DNA from: Spodoptera frugiperda
Lineage: Eukaryota; Arthropoda; Insecta; Lepidoptera; Noctuidae
Assembly (NCBI RefSeq): GCF_023101765.2
Contig: NC_064239.1
Span: 3,906,001-3,970,000, forward strand
DNA: 64,000 nt
Direction of reading: 5' to 3'
The position numbers and the translations under genes were made by a program. Each line of letters opens with the position of its first letter. Position 1 is the first letter of the stretch. The notes below the pieces were generated by a model. The model saw only the letters and a program-made list of their open reading frames with translations, did not search any database and had not been told where the DNA came from. Positions 63,806 through 64,000 of the stretch are shown piece after piece.

Positions 63806-64000
63806 ATGGAGTTATCATTAAAAACCAAACCACCAGTGGAGGAGAGGGCAGGTGAGCTCAGCTCGCCTGCGGTAATAGTTTTAGAGAGCCCTAGTGGCTC
63901 TGGTGCCCGTGGGGAGGCGCTGGACGAATCCAGCAGGCCCAACACACGGGCTTCAAGTCGGAGGGAGTCGGGCGCGGAGTCCGACTCATCTGCATCGGCC
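63806..64000 (+). CDS. Start of ORF1 (Gag-like) of a non-LTR retrotransposon, partial
   Basis: From ATG 63806 the frame is open to the end of the window (65 codons). It begins MELSLKTKPPVEERAGELSS and continues Ser/Glu/Arg-rich, with RASSRRESGAESDSSASA at the edge. Low-complexity, Ser- and Glu-rich N-termini are typical of ORF1 proteins of R1-group LINEs in Lepidoptera. Those proteins bind element RNA and carry C-terminal zinc knuckles, which here would lie beyond the window. ORF1 identity is inferred from composition, GC-rich leader and position, not from a diagnostic motif. It could instead be the first exon of a host gene, though no splice donor is seen. Confidence 0.5.
   Translation, partial: MELSLKTKPPVEERAGELSSPAVIVLESPSGSGARGEALDESSRPNTRASSRRESGAESDSSASA

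Overview
The window looks like intergenic or intronic DNA from a lepidopteran genome, most probably a noctuid moth. It is AT-rich, has no bacterial-type gene organisation, and is full of insect retroelement and MITE copies. The organism is inferred from the style of the repeats (two tRNA-derived SINE families, R1-clade and RTE-clade LINE ends, a TTATAAT-tailed hairpin element). That rests on recognition, not on a database search.

Host genes are nearly absent. The best candidate lies at the left edge on the minus strand: two short, properly spliced exons (968-929 and 632-587) that encode a signal peptide and the first residues of a secreted protein. The rest of that gene would lie left of base 1. 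A weaker candidate is an open frame at 28046-27711 (minus) that could be a terminal exon.

Layout. 1-5.4 kb: secreted-protein gene start, a rearranged foldback element (2267-2464), a SINE, an R1-type 3' end and a perfect 48-bp palindrome. 5.45-7.37 kb: an array of ~160-bp units split by a 748-bp inverted-terminal-repeat element. 8-20 kb: scattered SINEs, MITEs and a LINE C-terminal fragment. 20.47-22 kb: the 3' half of an R1-clade LINE with an uninterrupted 390-codon frame, next to a hairpin element. 22-41 kb: more SINEs, hairpin elements and LINE tails. 41.8-43.85 kb: a large inverted repeat with ~605-bp arms around a 5'-truncated LINE. 47.79-49.67 kb: a young, complete, miniature LTR retrotransposon (640-bp LTRs, 3 differences, TATA target duplication) with a heptad-encoding tandem repeat and no pol. 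50-62.7 kb: more SINEs and MITEs. 63.06-64 kb: GC-rich 5' leader and start of ORF1 of a retroelement (probably R1-type LINE) that runs off the right edge.

The most unusual signal is the 'F' family. It comprises ~200-nt elements with no visible pol III boxes, whose ends pair to close a long hairpin, with a shared 3' tail (TTTAGTATGTCTCACGA..TTATAATAA). Two subfamilies keep the architecture with different stem sequences, and several copies have 8-22 bp target duplications. This looks like a structured-RNA retroelement family moved by target-primed reverse transcription. Gaps not listed separately are AT-rich and show nothing recognisable.
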